A stretch of DNA of 64,000 bases from Bacillus sp. 1NLA3E (GTDB lineage: Bacteria > Bacillota > Bacilli > Bacillales > Cytobacillaceae): assembly GCF_000242895.2 (NCBI RefSeq), contig NC_021171.1, positions 3,072,001 through 3,136,000 on the forward strand. Direction: 5' to 3'. Shown one piece after another: positions 7,885-16,114 of this stretch. How positions within the stretch are numbered: position 1 is the stretch's first letter; each line of letters begins with the position of its first letter. The notes below the pieces were generated by a model that was not told where the DNA came from, searched no databases, and saw only the letters and a list, made by a program, of their open reading frames with translations. The translations under genes were made by a program, and so were the position numbers.

Positions 7885-9256
7885 GATTCTTTTTCAATTT
7901 ATATTGTAGCGTTTGTCTTGGAATATCTAAAAGGTTTGCTGCTTGCATGATATTTCCTTTCGAGAGCGAAAGAGCCTGCGAAATCAAGTCATTTTCTAAT
8001 TTTTGTAAGTGGGAATTAAGAGAAAGGAGCGTAGACATTTTTCCCTTTGGAGGACCTGCTTGTTTAAGCAGAATCGGCAAATCTTTTCCCGTTAGCTGCT
8101 CCTCTTCACAAACATTCATCATATATTCAATCGTATGTTTTAATTCACGCACATTCCCTGGCCATTTATGGTGAATAAATATCCGTTGAATTTCCTCATC
8201 TAAACCACAGACTTGTTTTTTTAGAACTCCATTAAAAAATGCGATGAATTGTTCTGATAGGAACAAAATATCTTCCTGTCTTTCTCTTAATGGGGAAAGT
8301 TCAAATGACAGCACATTTAGTCGATAAAACAAATCATGTCTCAACTGCTGTTTTTCCACCGCTTGTAGTGGATGTATATTCAATGCGGTAATAACCCTTA
8401 CATCAACTAGAATGTTCGTTGAACTGCCCACTCTTCGAACCGTGCTATCTTCTAAAACCCTTAGTAGTTTTGCTTGCAGGTCAATGGGAAGTGTATGGAG
8501 TTCGTCGAGAAACAGAGTTCCACCGCTAGCTAATTCAAATAATCCTGGTCGATCTAGTGCACCAGTATAGCTTCCTTTCGCTGTCCCAAAAAGGATGCTT
8601 TCAAGTAAAGTCGCCGGGATTGCCGCGCAATTTTGCGCAATGAAGGGACCACGAGATCGATTTGAAGCATGATGAAGCCCTTGGACAAATAATTCCTTTC
8701 CAGTACCACTTTCTCCAAAAACGATGACTGGGGAATCTGATAGCGCTAATTTTCTTGCTCGATCCTTAATTTGTTGAAAAGGTTGGTTAACCGTTTTTAG
8801 ATCGTCAAGTGTATAAAACACTCGCTTTTTTCCGTTTTTTGATTTTTTCAAACCCTTTTCCATGTCTAGCAATCTGTCATATAATGACTGAATTTGCGAA
8901 TAATCCTTCCCAATCTCCACTGCACCAATGATGACTCCATGATCGACGATGGGGAGGGTCGTGTTCATCGTTTCAATTTTTCTGCCATGGATATTTACAT
9001 AAGATTGGGGCTGATTATAGATGGGCTGTTTTGTTTTTAAAACCTTTAAAAGGGTACTGTTTTTTTCATTTAAGGAGGGAAACACGGAGAGAAGGGAATT
9101 TCCAAGCACCTCATTGATTTCAAGGCCATCATGATAAGCGGCCACTTCATTGTAAAAGATGGAAATCCCCTCTGTATTAACCACATGAATGGCTTCATCA
9201 ATACTTTTTAAAATGGATGTTAAAACTTCCTTTGTCAGGTTTGTGTGTTCAATCAT
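7874..9256 (-). CDS. Sigma-54-dependent activator (PAS, AAA+, Fis-type HTH)
   Basis: A 460-residue enhancer-binding protein of the RocR/BkdR type. An N-terminal PAS-like sensory region spans residues about 10-125. The AAA+ domain has Walker A GESGTGKE, the sigma-54 contact loop GSYTGA (a variant of GAFTGA) and Walker B GGTLFLDE. A Fis-type helix-turn-helix is at the C-terminus (NIMQAANLLDIPRQTLQYKL). It sits between ablB and kamA, and kamA carries a sigma-54 type promoter, so it most likely activates kamA-yokU in response to lysine or a product. That signal is inferred. Its 3' end lies inside a terminator hairpin next to a MITE copy. Confidence 0.9.
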   Translation of the reverse strand: MIEHTNLTKEVLTSILKSIDEAIHVVNTEGISIFYNEVAAYHDGLEINEVLGNSLLSVFPSLNEKNSTLLKVLKTKQPIYNQPQSYVNIHGRKIETMNTTLPIVDHGVIIGAVEIGKDYSQIQSLYDRLLDMEKGLKKSKNGKKRVFYTLDDLKTVNQPFQQIKDRARKLALSDSPVIVFGESGTGKELFVQGLHHASNRSRGPFIAQNCAAIPATLLESILFGTAKGSYTGALDRPGLFELASGGTLFLDELHTLPIDLQAKLLRVLEDSTVRRVGSSTNILVDVRVITALNIHPLQAVEKQQLRHDLFYRLNVLSFELSPLRERQEDILFLSEQFIAFFNGVLKKQVCGLDEEIQRIFIHHKWPGNVRELKHTIEYMMNVCEEEQLTGKDLPILLKQAGPPKGKMSTLLSLNSHLQKLENDLISQALSLSKGNIMQAANLLDIPRQTLQYKLKKNRAE

Positions 9257-9363
9257 TGTGCTTCACCATCCCACTTCAAGTATATGAAATGGTGCCGAAA
9301 TATTGTCATTCAAGTGCCAAAAAACCAGCAGTAAAATGGAGATCTCTGTTCACGCCTTTTCAA

Positions 9364-10221
9364 CTATTCTGGCTTCGATAAGTTCTTAATCCATAAATTC
9401 ATATTTTCAAGCTTGTCATAAATGAAACAATTATTAGGAAGTCTCCCCCGATACTGATAGCCAAGCTGGTAAAAGGCTGCATTCATCCCAAACGATTGAG
9501 CTCTTGCCAGTGAGTAAACGCAAAAAATACCTTTCCGAATGAGTTCTTCCTCAAGTTTTTGTAACAGTAGCTTCACAAAACCATGTTTACGAAAATTAGC
9601 TAAAGTAGCACAATCTGTTAATTCAGCATTTTTATAAATATTATTTACTTCAGCAGAAGCTGCACTTACAATCACATCATCTTGTTCAATAACAAAATAG
9701 ATCGTTCCCTCTTTAAATGTCTTAACGATATAATCAGGATCGTGAAGCGGGGTTGGATACACTGGGAAAACTGCTTTGTATAGTTCGGCCAGTTTTATCA
9801 CATCGTTTTTATCAGCTTTCCTTATGACGTCTACATTAATTTTCCTATTCTCTTTAACATCCCTTTGAAGTAAATAAATATTGTTCATCATTTGATCCTC
9901 AGAGATTCCGAATTTATTGATAAGACGATCAGTTTGATAATATTTTGAAAAAAAATAAGCATCAGATCCCGAGAAATATCCATCTAACTTGGCTTCACAG
10001 CAAAAACCATGGACAAGGAAATCTGAAAAATGCTCATATCTAACTTTACAAATTAATTTTTCAGCTTGATTATTCTTTGCTACTAATTCTGATGCTTGGA
10101 TTACCCTTTCAACATTTCCCCTGAAATCGTCGATTCGAACACGTTTATTAAATGGATCAAGATAAACCTCAAGCATAAAAGAGTCACCATTCATAACTTT
10201 GGTGATGGCTTCTCGAGTCAC
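9364..10221 (-). CDS. ablB: Beta-lysine N-acetyltransferase (GNAT)
   Basis: A 285-residue protein with a C-terminal GNAT domain (residues about 135-270). The acetyl-CoA loop appears as FRKHGFVKLLLQKL. AblB (YodP in B. subtilis) acetylates beta-lysine from KamA to N-epsilon-acetyl-beta-lysine, known as a compatible solute in methanogens. Start is GTG at 10221 behind a strong GAGGAGG site. It is the last gene of the aminotransferase/CoA-transferase operon; the activator gene follows after about 107 bases. The family call is based on the whole cluster as well as the fold. Confidence 0.85.
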   Translation of the reverse strand: MTREAITKVMNGDSFMLEVYLDPFNKRVRIDDFRGNVERVIQASELVAKNNQAEKLICKVRYEHFSDFLVHGFCCEAKLDGYFSGSDAYFFSKYYQTDRLINKFGISEDQMMNNIYLLQRDVKENRKINVDVIRKADKNDVIKLAELYKAVFPVYPTPLHDPDYIVKTFKEGTIYFVIEQDDVIVSAASAEVNNIYKNAELTDCATLANFRKHGFVKLLLQKLEEELIRKGIFCVYSLARAQSFGMNAAFYQLGYQYRGRLPNNCFIYDKLENMNLWIKNLSKPE

Positions 10222-10271
10222 GAAGTTCCCTCCTCTCGTTAATTGATAGGATCTTTTGTTTCACTTTAGGC

Positions 10272-11540
10272 TCAATTGGCTACCTCACACCATCTAAGAA
10301 CGGTTAAAGCTATAATTTCTGCAGCCATGAACACATCATTAAGATTAATATATTCATTAGCATCATGGGCAACCTCTGTCACTCCAGGACCAAATATAAT
10401 GACAGGAATTTGACCCACTTGAGATAAAAGCCCCCCATCGGTTCCCCACGGTGATGCTTCAATTAGTGGTTCTTTTGTAGTTATTTCTTCATAAGAGCCT
10501 GTAATCACTTCTACAAGGGGATGTTCAACCGGAAGATTTCCTGGTAACCACCTTCCACCAAACCATTCAATCTTAGGAGGATATAAGCTGAACCAAGGAT
10601 CGATTTCCTGTAAAGCAAGAAGGTTTGATTCCATTTCTTTTTCAGCCTGCTCCATCGTTTCATTTGGAGCAACACCCATCCTACCCTCAATTACCGCAAG
10701 ATCTGGTACAGAGGAAGGCCAGTTTCCACCATTCATTTTTCCAACGTTGATTGGAATGGGGAGGGAGATATGTTCATAGAGAGGATCATTTATGCGGTTA
10801 TTTCGGTCAGTCTCCAATTTTTGTAGGTGTTGGATGATTAACAGTGCTTTTTCAATGGCACTAGTTCCTTCATACCTTGTTCCGCCATGAGCAGATTTTC
10901 CATGAACAGTTATCCGGAACCACATTGACCCTTGCTGCTTAGGGAAAAACTTTAGATTAGTAGGTTCCGGAATAATTGCCCCATCAGCCCTGTAGCCTCT
11001 TAACAACGTTGCAAGCGTCCCGGCTCCACCGCTTTCTTCTTCAATCACACTTTCAAAAATCACATCCCCTTTTAATTGAAGTTTGGTTGCACGGATCGCC
11101 TCAATTGCCAGTAACAGAGCCACAGTGCCCCCCTTCATATCAGATGAACCCCTGCCATATAATCGACCATGCTCTACCAAGCCACTAAAAGGATCCTCCC
11201 GCCATTTCGTTCGGTCACCTTCTGGAACGACATCGATATGGCTGTTTAATATGATTGATTTCCCACCTCCTTTTCCTTTAAGGAGGCCAACGACATTTGG
11301 ATTATCAAGAAAACTCTTGCGATCCGAGCAAAATTTCGGATGATTTATCAGCTCTTTATCTCCTATTTCCCATATATCAAGCTTTAATTTTAGTTCTCGA
11401 CATTTTTCAATAATAATAGCTTGTGCTCTGCTCTCATGCCCACGTATGCTACCCTCTTGGACTAATTTTTGTAAAAGAAAGGTCCCCCTCGCTTGATTTT
11501 TCTTTAACCACTGTATTACCTTACTTTCATGAGATTCCAT
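10272..11540 (-). CDS. yodQ: M20 family deacetylase/peptidase (YodQ-like)
   Basis: A 422-residue metallohydrolase of the ArgE/DapE/M20 family. Metal-site motifs are SHIDVVPEG, GRGSSDMKGG and the catalytic EEESGG; the dimerisation insert lies at about residues 205-320. B. subtilis YodQ is in the same kamA cluster. In this setting it may remove the acetyl group from acetylated beta-lysine or a downstream intermediate; this is inference. GAGGAG precedes ATG 11540. Twenty bases separate it from the upstream CoA-transferase subunit gene. Confidence 0.85.
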   Translation of the reverse strand: MESHESKVIQWLKKNQARGTFLLQKLVQEGSIRGHESRAQAIIIEKCRELKLKLDIWEIGDKELINHPKFCSDRKSFLDNPNVVGLLKGKGGGKSIILNSHIDVVPEGDRTKWREDPFSGLVEHGRLYGRGSSDMKGGTVALLLAIEAIRATKLQLKGDVIFESVIEEESGGAGTLATLLRGYRADGAIIPEPTNLKFFPKQQGSMWFRITVHGKSAHGGTRYEGTSAIEKALLIIQHLQKLETDRNNRINDPLYEHISLPIPINVGKMNGGNWPSSVPDLAVIEGRMGVAPNETMEQAEKEMESNLLALQEIDPWFSLYPPKIEWFGGRWLPGNLPVEHPLVEVITGSYEEITTKEPLIEASPWGTDGGLLSQVGQIPVIIFGPGVTEVAHDANEYINLNDVFMAAEIIALTVLRWCEVAN

Positions 11541-11559
11541 ACAACCACTCCTCGCTTAG

Positions 11560-12228
11560 TTAAGTAATGGTTCTAATGAATGGAGATAAACTAAAATCAC
11601 ATCCTGTTGTTTTCTGGACATCAATAAGGGAATATGGTGCGAAAATTTCGGTTAATTCCAACCCAGTTTCACTGACTAAAAAGACCGCCATTTCTGTAAT
11701 AATTAAATCAACACAAGTAGCAGATGTTAAGGGAAGTTGACATGATTCAACTATTTTGGGTTTTCCGTATTTATCGGTGTGACTCATTATCACAATGACC
11801 TTTTTTGCCTTTTGTGCCAATTCCATAGCACCTCCCATTCCGGGGACCTTAAACCCAGGCACAATCCAATTTGCCAAATCTCCTTTTCTACTAACTTCAA
11901 GGGCACCCAGGATTGTCATATCAATCCTGCCTCTACGAATCATTCCAAAAGCTATTGTACTATCACAATAGGAAGCACCTGCAGTCACCGTAACTGGAAG
12001 ACCACCTGCATTGCAAAGGTTCTCGTCTTCCTCCCCTTTTTTGGGGCTTGGTCCCATACCAAGAATCCCGTTTTCTGCCTGAAACATTACCGTTACATGC
12101 TCCTCCAGATGGTTGGGTACCAAGGACGGGATGCCAATCCCTAAATTAACAGTCATGCCATTTTTTATTTCCTGTGCCGCTCTTTTTGCCATTCGATCGC
12201 GAGTTTCTACTCCCAAGCCCAATTCCAA
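11560..12228 (-). CDS. yodR: CoA-transferase subunit B (YodR-like)
   Basis: A 222-residue family I CoA-transferase beta subunit. It shows NLGIGIPSLVPNHL and the catalytic glutamate motif AENGILGMGP. It would pair with the subunit encoded just upstream to move CoA onto a beta-keto or amino acid intermediate of the lysine route, as the YodR/YodS pair is expected to do. The start is ambiguous: TTG codons at 12228, 12222 and 12216 follow the ribosome-like AGAGGGGGTG. With the first TTG the gene overlaps the previous one by 22 bases, which suggests translational coupling. Confidence 0.85.
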   Translation of the reverse strand: MELGLGVETRDRMAKRAAQEIKNGMTVNLGIGIPSLVPNHLEEHVTVMFQAENGILGMGPSPKKGEEDENLCNAGGLPVTVTAGASYCDSTIAFGMIRRGRIDMTILGALEVSRKGDLANWIVPGFKVPGMGGAMELAQKAKKVIVIMSHTDKYGKPKIVESCQLPLTSATCVDLIITEMAVFLVSETGLELTEIFAPYSLIDVQKTTGCDFSLSPFIRTIT

Positions 12229-12899
12229 TTCACCCCCTCTGATTGGATAATTTTATCGATAAAAATTCCTGATGTCACAATCGCATCAGGATTTAGGGCT
12301 CCAAGTGGAACGATTTCTTCTACTTCAGCAATCGTTATTTTACCTGCCATGGCCACAAGTGGATTGGTATTCCGTGCACTTTTGTCATAGACAAGATTCC
12401 CATATGGATCGGCTTTTTTTGCATAAACGATGGATACATCTGCGGTCAATGCCGTTTCGAGGATGTAGGTTTTTCCATTTAAACTGATTCTTGGTTTATT
12501 TTGGCTAACCACTTCACTATCTAGACCGATATCGCTTAAAACACCTCCAAGGCCCACCCCGCCCGCTCTTACTCTTTCGGCAAGGATTCCTTGAGGAGAA
12601 AACTCAACCTCTAGTTTTCCTTCTGTCATTAATTTTCCAGCGATTGGGTTCGAGCCAATATGAGATGTGATCACTTTTTTTGCCCTGCCACTGCTAACGA
12701 TTTTGCCAATCCCGATGTCTGGAAAACCTGTATCATTTCCTATTATGGTTAAGTTTTTTATCCCCTTTTGCAGAATTCCCTCAATAATCGTTGGCGGGGA
12801 ACCGACCCCTCCAAACCCTCCAAACATTAAGGTCATATCGTCATAAAAAAATTTTAACGACTCATCAAGGGGAATTATTTTTGTGAAAGTATTCTCCAT
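12207..12899 (-). CDS. yodS: CoA-transferase subunit A (YodS-like)
   Basis: A 230-residue alpha subunit of a family I CoA-transferase, with the nucleotide-binding GGFGGVGSPPTIIEG near residues 28-42. It directly abuts the aminotransferase gene (stop at 12900, start ATG at 12899) and overlaps the beta-subunit gene, so the pair is translationally coupled. The substrate is not readable; by position it is an intermediate of beta-lysine breakdown. Confidence 0.85.
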   Translation of the reverse strand: MENTFTKIIPLDESLKFFYDDMTLMFGGFGGVGSPPTIIEGILQKGIKNLTIIGNDTGFPDIGIGKIVSSGRAKKVITSHIGSNPIAGKLMTEGKLEVEFSPQGILAERVRAGGVGLGGVLSDIGLDSEVVSQNKPRISLNGKTYILETALTADVSIVYAKKADPYGNLVYDKSARNTNPLVAMAGKITIAEVEEIVPLGALNPDAIVTSGIFIDKIIQSEGVNWNWAWE

Positions 12900-14264
12900 T
12901 TATTCCCCACCTGCTTTGGCATCATCATACTGTTGGAGGATTTGCTCAAATTGCTGAAGGGTTTTAGTCAGTAAAAAAATTAATTCCTCAATTTCCTTTT
13001 CATTAATTGTTAATGGCGGTGATATGATGATGGAATCACCATTTATTCCATCTAATCCCGCTGCTGCAGGATAAATTAATAAACCATTTGCTTGGGCAAT
13101 TTCTACAAGAGTTTTAGTAACTTGAAGATTTCTGGGAAAGGGGTGTTTAGTCTTTCGATCCTTTACAAATTCAAGTCCCATTAGCAGTCCTATTCCTCTT
13201 ACATCCCCGATGAACGCAAAACGATGTAGTAATTTTTCAAGCCTATTTTTCAAAAGGTTTCCCTTTGACTCAACATCAGCGAGGATCTTGTGGTTTTCTA
13301 GATACTGGAGAACTGCCAATGAAACCGCACAGGATTGTGGATTAGCGCTAAGTGTATGCCCGCTCATTACTAGCTTTGATCCAGCGAGGATCGGTTCCAT
13401 TACTTGATCGCTTACCAGCGTTGCCGCAATCGTAGCATAGCCTGCCCCCATCCCTTTTCCTAAGGCAACGATGTCTGGTTCCACATCCCAATGTTCACAT
13501 GCTAAAATCGTCCCAGTCCGACCAAAACCAGTCATCACTTCATCGGCAATAAACAAAATTTGGTTTTTTTCACAAATCTCTTTAATCACCTTGAAATAGT
13601 CTTCGGGTGGAGTTATGGCCCCTCCAGCGGCACCAATGACTGGTTCTGCAATAAATGCTGCAATTCGATCTGCACCCATCCGCTTTATGACTGTTTCCAA
13701 TTCGTATGCGCAAGCGTAACCACATTCAGGTGCAGTCATTTGATATGGACAACGATAGCAATAGGGAGGATTAATTGCTGGGCACTCTTCCAGTAACGGA
13801 ACAAAACGAGCCCGACGACTGGGGTGACCAGACATAGATAAAGCTCCAAGCGTAATCCCATGATAGCTAACCCATCTAGACAATATTTTTGTTTTTGTTT
13901 CGATACCTTTTTCTTGCCAATATTGGATCGCAATTTTCATCGCTGTTTCGGTTGCCTCAGAACCACTGTTAACAAAAAAACTCCAATTTAAGTTCCCAAT
14001 CGCTTGGTCTGCTATCTTTTTAGCTAGTGCTTCAGCAGCATCACTAGTAAATTGGGAACGATAGACAAACGAAACTTTTTGAGCCTGAAGGTTCATCGCT
14101 TTAATAATCTCGGGAACGCCATGGCCTATATTAGCGGTAACTGCTCCAGATGATCCATCAAGGTATTTTTTTCCTGTTTTATCATACAAATAAATACCTT
14201 TTCCATAATCAATCACAGGATAGGTGGTATCCAGAATTGGTTTTATTAAATAAGATGTGTCCAT
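12900..14264 (-). CDS. yodT: Class III aminotransferase of the lysine cluster (YodT-like)
   Basis: A 454-residue PLP enzyme of the ornithine/acetylornithine aminotransferase family. Visible are NSGSEATETAMK (cofactor phosphate region), the aspartate of FIADEVMTGFGRTG, and the PLP lysine in ALGKGMGAGY. A Cys-rich segment (CYRCPYQMTAPECGYAC) is typical of this subgroup. ATG 14264 is chosen because GGAGTGAG lies just before it; the longer frame would start at TTG 14288. It is the first gene of the five-gene operon ending with ablB and is preceded by a sigma-E type promoter. It likely transaminates an acetylated or CoA-linked product of beta-lysine. Confidence 0.87.
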   Translation of the reverse strand: MDTSYLIKPILDTTYPVIDYGKGIYLYDKTGKKYLDGSSGAVTANIGHGVPEIIKAMNLQAQKVSFVYRSQFTSDAAEALAKKIADQAIGNLNWSFFVNSGSEATETAMKIAIQYWQEKGIETKTKILSRWVSYHGITLGALSMSGHPSRRARFVPLLEECPAINPPYCYRCPYQMTAPECGYACAYELETVIKRMGADRIAAFIAEPVIGAAGGAITPPEDYFKVIKEICEKNQILFIADEVMTGFGRTGTILACEHWDVEPDIVALGKGMGAGYATIAATLVSDQVMEPILAGSKLVMSGHTLSANPQSCAVSLAVLQYLENHKILADVESKGNLLKNRLEKLLHRFAFIGDVRGIGLLMGLEFVKDRKTKHPFPRNLQVTKTLVEIAQANGLLIYPAAAGLDGINGDSIIISPPLTINEKEIEELIFLLTKTLQQFEQILQQYDDAKAGGE

Positions 14265-14324
14265 AATCTCACTCCGTTTCTCAATCAAAAGACGGCGAAC
14301 CTTCTCTAAAATTCACGCTATTCA

Positions 14325-14353
14325 ATTATATGAAGTAGATCGATTTAACATGA
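14325..14353 (-). promoter_or_regulatory. Sigma-E type sporulation promoter of the yodT-ablB operon
   Basis: On the minus strand TCATGTT and CATATAAT are separated by 14 bases, agreeing with the mother-cell sigma-E consensus (KMATATT, N14-15, CATACAHT) at 6 of 7 positions in the -35. The B. subtilis kamA-yodT operon is, to my knowledge, sigma-E controlled, which supports the call. It lies about 60 bases before the aminotransferase start. Confidence 0.65.
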
Positions 14354-14383
14354 AAAAAACAGACACCGGATCATGGTGTCTGT
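14353..14383 (-). terminator. Terminator of the S66 peptidase gene
   Basis: ACAGACACC and GGTGTCTGT form a perfect 9-bp stem, followed by seven T on the minus strand. It separates the S66 peptidase gene from the sigma-E promoter, sharing one base with the latter's -35. Confidence 0.85.
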
Positions 14384-14415
14384 TGGTTAAAAAAGTTTTA
14401 TGAGAGGAATGATTT

Positions 14416-15405
14416 TTAGCCTTTCCATTCAACTTGTTCAATCATAATCTCCGTTTCATTCCCCTTTGCTTTGACCGAGGCGGATGCCCCAATTGGAATG
14501 GTTGCAAAGGGTTGGACGTGTCCTATATTGACATTAGCAATAACAGGAATGTTTTCCAATTCACGTTTTTTATGGATGATTTGCTCCAATGCCGCTTCGG
14601 TCATATTCGAGTCTTTTTGGAATCTACCAATCAATAGGGCACGAATATGTTGCGCATCAGGCATATGGAGGAGTGATTGCAAATCCCTGTCAAACAGATG
14701 CGGGTGTGATTCACGATCGTCTTCAATAAACAATATTGTATTTTTTAGAGAGGGTAAAAATTCCGTTCCCTGCAAAAGGTTAAGTGTGCACAAATTTCCG
14801 CCAATCAATTTCCCTTCTGCGATTCCTTCATGAATGACGTGGTAGTGTTTTTGTTCGATAAAGTTTCTGTTTTCTTGTTCCAGGTACCACGCGTCATCAC
14901 TCCAAAATGCTGACGGGGTGATTTCGTATGGAGAATCGTTGGTGACCGCATCTAAAAAGGATTGAAGTGTATAGTCGAGGCCCTCTTTCATTCCGAAGGT
15001 CGAAAAATAGGGTCCAGAATAGGTCACCAATCCTGATTTTTTATAAATAGCTAAAGATAGGGCGGTGATATCACTATATCCACAAAAAATTTTCGGATTA
15101 GCTCGTATCAAATCATAATCAATGTATTTTAAAAGTTGGTTGCTGTTATAACCACCAATCGCTGTTAGGATAGCTTTAACATTTGGGTCACGAAAGGCAT
15201 CATGTAAATCAGTGAGTCTTTCATTGATGGAGGAGCTAAAAAATTCGTCGTGGACATCGACATTTTTACCATATGTAACAGTAAAACCTAATTTGTTTAA
15301 TCGTTCAACTGCAGCTTCAATTTGTTTTCCTTTGATCATGGCCATACTTGTTGAAGGTGCAATGATTCTAATTTCATCCCCTGGTTTTAGCTTAGCTGGA
15401 AACAT
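14416..15405 (-). CDS. S66 family LD-carboxypeptidase (MccF-like)
   Basis: A 329-residue serine peptidase of family S66. The nucleophile motif CGYSDITAL is near residue 112, the catalytic glutamate region FIEDDRE near residue 228 and the histidine in GHVQPFATIPIG near residue 300. Members trim murein tetrapeptides (LdcA) or hydrolyse peptide-nucleotide antibiotics (MccF). This version with GYSD and a long C-terminal domain could be either. GGGGGGA precedes ATG 15405. It has its own terminator; a MITE lies immediately upstream, so its promoter may be within or near that element. Confidence 0.85.
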   Translation of the reverse strand: MFPAKLKPGDEIRIIAPSTSMAMIKGKQIEAAVERLNKLGFTVTYGKNVDVHDEFFSSSINERLTDLHDAFRDPNVKAILTAIGGYNSNQLLKYIDYDLIRANPKIFCGYSDITALSLAIYKKSGLVTYSGPYFSTFGMKEGLDYTLQSFLDAVTNDSPYEITPSAFWSDDAWYLEQENRNFIEQKHYHVIHEGIAEGKLIGGNLCTLNLLQGTEFLPSLKNTILFIEDDRESHPHLFDRDLQSLLHMPDAQHIRALLIGRFQKDSNMTEAALEQIIHKKRELENIPVIANVNIGHVQPFATIPIGASASVKAKGNETEIMIEQVEWKG

Positions 15406-15431
15406 AAAAATCCCCCCAAATTTTTCGTAAA

Positions 15432-15670
15432 GGCTTTTTTCGTAAACTTTGTTGCTATTTACTAAAATAGAAGTGTAGTTGATTTCCGCTCCAGGTGCTC
15501 GCTTTCCGCGGGGCGGGCGGTGAGCCTCCTCGGCGTTTACGCCTGCGGGGTCTCACCTGTCCCGCTGCTCCCGCAGGAGTCGAGCACCTTCCGCTCCAAT
15601 CAACTTCTTTATCAGTGGTTTTCTTTCAAAAAGCCTATTAAAAATACAACCATCTTTTTAGAAAAGAGCC
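15432..15670 (-). mobile_element. MITE-like element with different ends but the same GC-rich core
   Basis: A 239-bp element whose left end reads GGCTTTTTTCGTAAAC and whose right end, reverse-complemented, reads GGCTCTTTTCTAAAAA. About 20 of the first 29 positions agree. Perfect 8-bp direct repeats TTCGTAAA flank it at 15424-15431 and 15671-15678. The inner core 15478-15604 matches the GC-rich core of the three other elements in this window, but the ends differ. No coding capacity. Confidence 0.72.
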
Positions 15671-15858
15671 TTCGTAAAAGATAATTTTACCACAACTTTC
15701 TGGTATAAAATATCAATGTGGCTGAGTTTGTATGGTTTCTACAAGTCTGGTGGACTAAAGCCTTTGTTTGTGCCTGCTTTTTATAATTTTTTACCGTTTG
15801 TCAGTGAATTTCGGGTTTCTATCCGTATTTGAACGTAAAGCACAGGTTTTGATTATGC

Positions 15859-15980
15859 TTTATTAGCCGATTTTGCCATTTTATTTGCGGATTATCTGCT
15901 TTATTTGCGGATTTTCCATTTTATTTGCCGTTTAGCTACTTTTATTTGCGAATTTTCCATTTTATTTGCCGATGCCATAT
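15859..15980. repeat. Six tandem 20-21 bp AT-rich units
   Basis: Units start at 15859, 15880, 15900, 15920, 15941 and 15961, each beginning TTTATT(T/A)GC(C/G)G or close to it and mostly ending in a CAT-like triplet. They lie in the 709-base gene-free stretch between the S66 peptidase and FAD oxidoreductase genes, which otherwise holds only the MITE and a terminator. Confidence 0.75.
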
Positions 15981-16073
15981 TTCTGTCACAAACCACCACA
16001 TAATAGCGCAAATCACCAAACTTTCTACGGACCATAACCTAGAAAGTGGTCTCCTGCCAACCCCAAACCAAAC

Positions 16074-16106
16074 AAAAAAGCCTAAGGGTGCGTATCCCTT
16101 AAGCTT
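16074..16106 (-). terminator. Terminator of the FAD oxidoreductase gene
   Basis: On the minus strand AAGCTTAAGGG pairs with CCCTTAGGCTT around a short loop, followed by TTTTTTG. Confidence 0.75.
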
Positions 16107-16114
16107 GCAAAGCT

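Noticed and set aside
7699-7950. Open frame reading NVDW..GAAGQVRPRRRFSAE, also seen at 20591-20797 and 53129-53332
   Set aside because: It is the GC-rich MITE core read in a frame that happens to be open. It lacks ribosome sites, and the same DNA lies in non-coding positions each time.
9290-9330. Sigma-54 promoter before the activator gene
   Set aside because: A TTGGCAC is present on the minus strand but no TTGC lies at the needed distance.
15432-15635. Shorter version of the second MITE ending at GCC 15635
   Set aside because: Bases after 15635 (TATTAAAA) do not match the left 8 bases TTCGTAAA, whereas those after 15670 match perfectly.
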